Shown here piece after piece: positions 63,709 through 64,000 of a DNA stretch of 64,000 bases; the first letter of the stretch is position 1; every line of letters begins with the position of its first letter. The notes under the pieces were generated by a model, which saw only the letters and a list, made by a program, of their open reading frames with translations, searched no databases and was not told the DNA's origin. Source of the stretch: Shewanella sp. MTB7 (GTDB taxonomy: Bacteria; Pseudomonadota; Gammaproteobacteria; Enterobacterales; Shewanellaceae). The translations under genes and the position numbers were made by a program. The stretch is from contig NZ_CP085636.1 in NCBI RefSeq assembly GCF_027571385.1, forward strand, positions 1,364,001 to 1,428,000. The letters run 5' to 3'.

Positions 63709-64000
63709 GACAGGTACGTTACTGTTATCTGGTTAGATAAATTGCAGTTATCTATCGATTAATTTTAGGTAAAACTCCCATCAAGAAAGTGGCGAATTCT
63801 TGTATCTGACATTCTTATAAATTCAACTAATTTGGCCAAACTGGATAAGATTTGTCTATTTCCAGTCTGCTTCTATCGGTTTCTCTACCCTTCGTTATAA
63901 AAATCAAGTTTAAATGATCGTTCGCAGTACATGGGGGAGGTAACCCATTGGTTTATAATGGGTGGCTTGTTAGAGGGGGTTATTTCATAAACTCGCTGAT
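63709..64000. other. End region with no clear gene
   Basis: The last 292 bases have no supported gene. An inverted pair ACCCATT/AATGGGT lies at about 63943-63963. On the minus strand the final bases could encode the last residues (ISEFMK, then stop) of a gene outside the window, with this hairpin as its terminator, but six codons are not enough to call it. Confidence 0.35.

Noticed and set aside
63983..64000. C-terminal end of a minus-strand gene (ISEFMK then stop)
   Set aside because: Only six codons are visible; not enough to support a gene call.
1..64000. CRISPR arrays, rRNA, tRNA, prophage or integrative element
   Set aside because: No regular repeat-spacer pattern, no recognisable tRNA or rRNA sequence, and no structural phage or conjugation genes were found when reading through the window; a tRNA scan was not possible.

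Overview
The window is a chromosomal segment of a marine gammaproteobacterium, most likely Shewanella or a close relative. The evidence is the lactate-utilisation genes lutB-lutC, a tiny triheme c-type cytochrome, an azurin, a DctPQM TRAP system, the metR/metE pair, a CLCA_X/LPD1-like protein, and the moderate GC content. No rRNA, tRNA, prophage or CRISPR array was recognised.

Layout. 1-2.0 kb: end of an L-lactate oxidation operon (lutB partial, lutC). 2.1-7.3 kb: an unusual RluA-type pseudouridine synthase, then a two-gene unit of a GshB-like ATP-grasp ligase and a large fusion of an N-formylglutamate-amidohydrolase-like domain with a DUF1704 (QEGLA) zincin. 7.3-14.6 kb: housekeeping and small enzymes (class II amidotransferase, pyrC, DHFR-family reductase, CLCA_X/LPD1-like zincin, triheme cytochrome), a LysR gene interrupted by a TGA codon beside a Bcr/CflA exporter, and an FMN reductase. 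14.6-26.7 kb: a catabolic region with a DcaP-type porin, a TRAP transporter, a divergent Cache-domain kinase/NarL-type regulator pair, a cupin, an LsrK-like kinase, a class II aldolase with a degenerate SDR tail, and an AT-rich sulfatase. 26.9-33.2 kb: a sigma-54 activator with a dyad over its start codon, an exported amidohydrolase, azurin, DUF2059 and DUF805 proteins, and a BlaI/M56 pair with two operator palindromes.

33.6-41.6 kb: a B12/methionine region, with a MetJ-like box over the promoter of a cobalamin-riboswitch-controlled btuB, a GDSL esterase, an HDOD protein, a MITE-like element, and metR/metE divided by MetR and MetJ sites. 41.7-44 kb: an SMR exporter and a CDGSH::glutamate-synthase fusion. 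44-56 kb: an RND adaptor/pump pair, an ScsBCD thiol-redox set, a TlpA-like protein and a Tat-exported GMC dehydrogenase. 56-62.5 kb: 3-oxoacid CoA-transferase, 3-hydroxybutyrate dehydrogenase, an exported M17 aminopeptidase and a secreted PHB-depolymerase-like esterase, which together suggest polyhydroxybutyrate use. 62.6-64 kb: a frameshifted REP-associated (Y1) transposase and an end region with no clear gene.

Functional links. The btuB and metE controls fit together: cobalamin supply favours the B12-dependent methionine synthase, and metE serves when B12 is absent. The kinase/regulator pair probably controls the TRAP system next to it. The secreted esterase, dehydrogenase and CoA-transferase form a complete route from extracellular hydroxybutyrate polymer to acetoacetyl-CoA. 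All functions are read from motifs and remembered family patterns; no database search was run.
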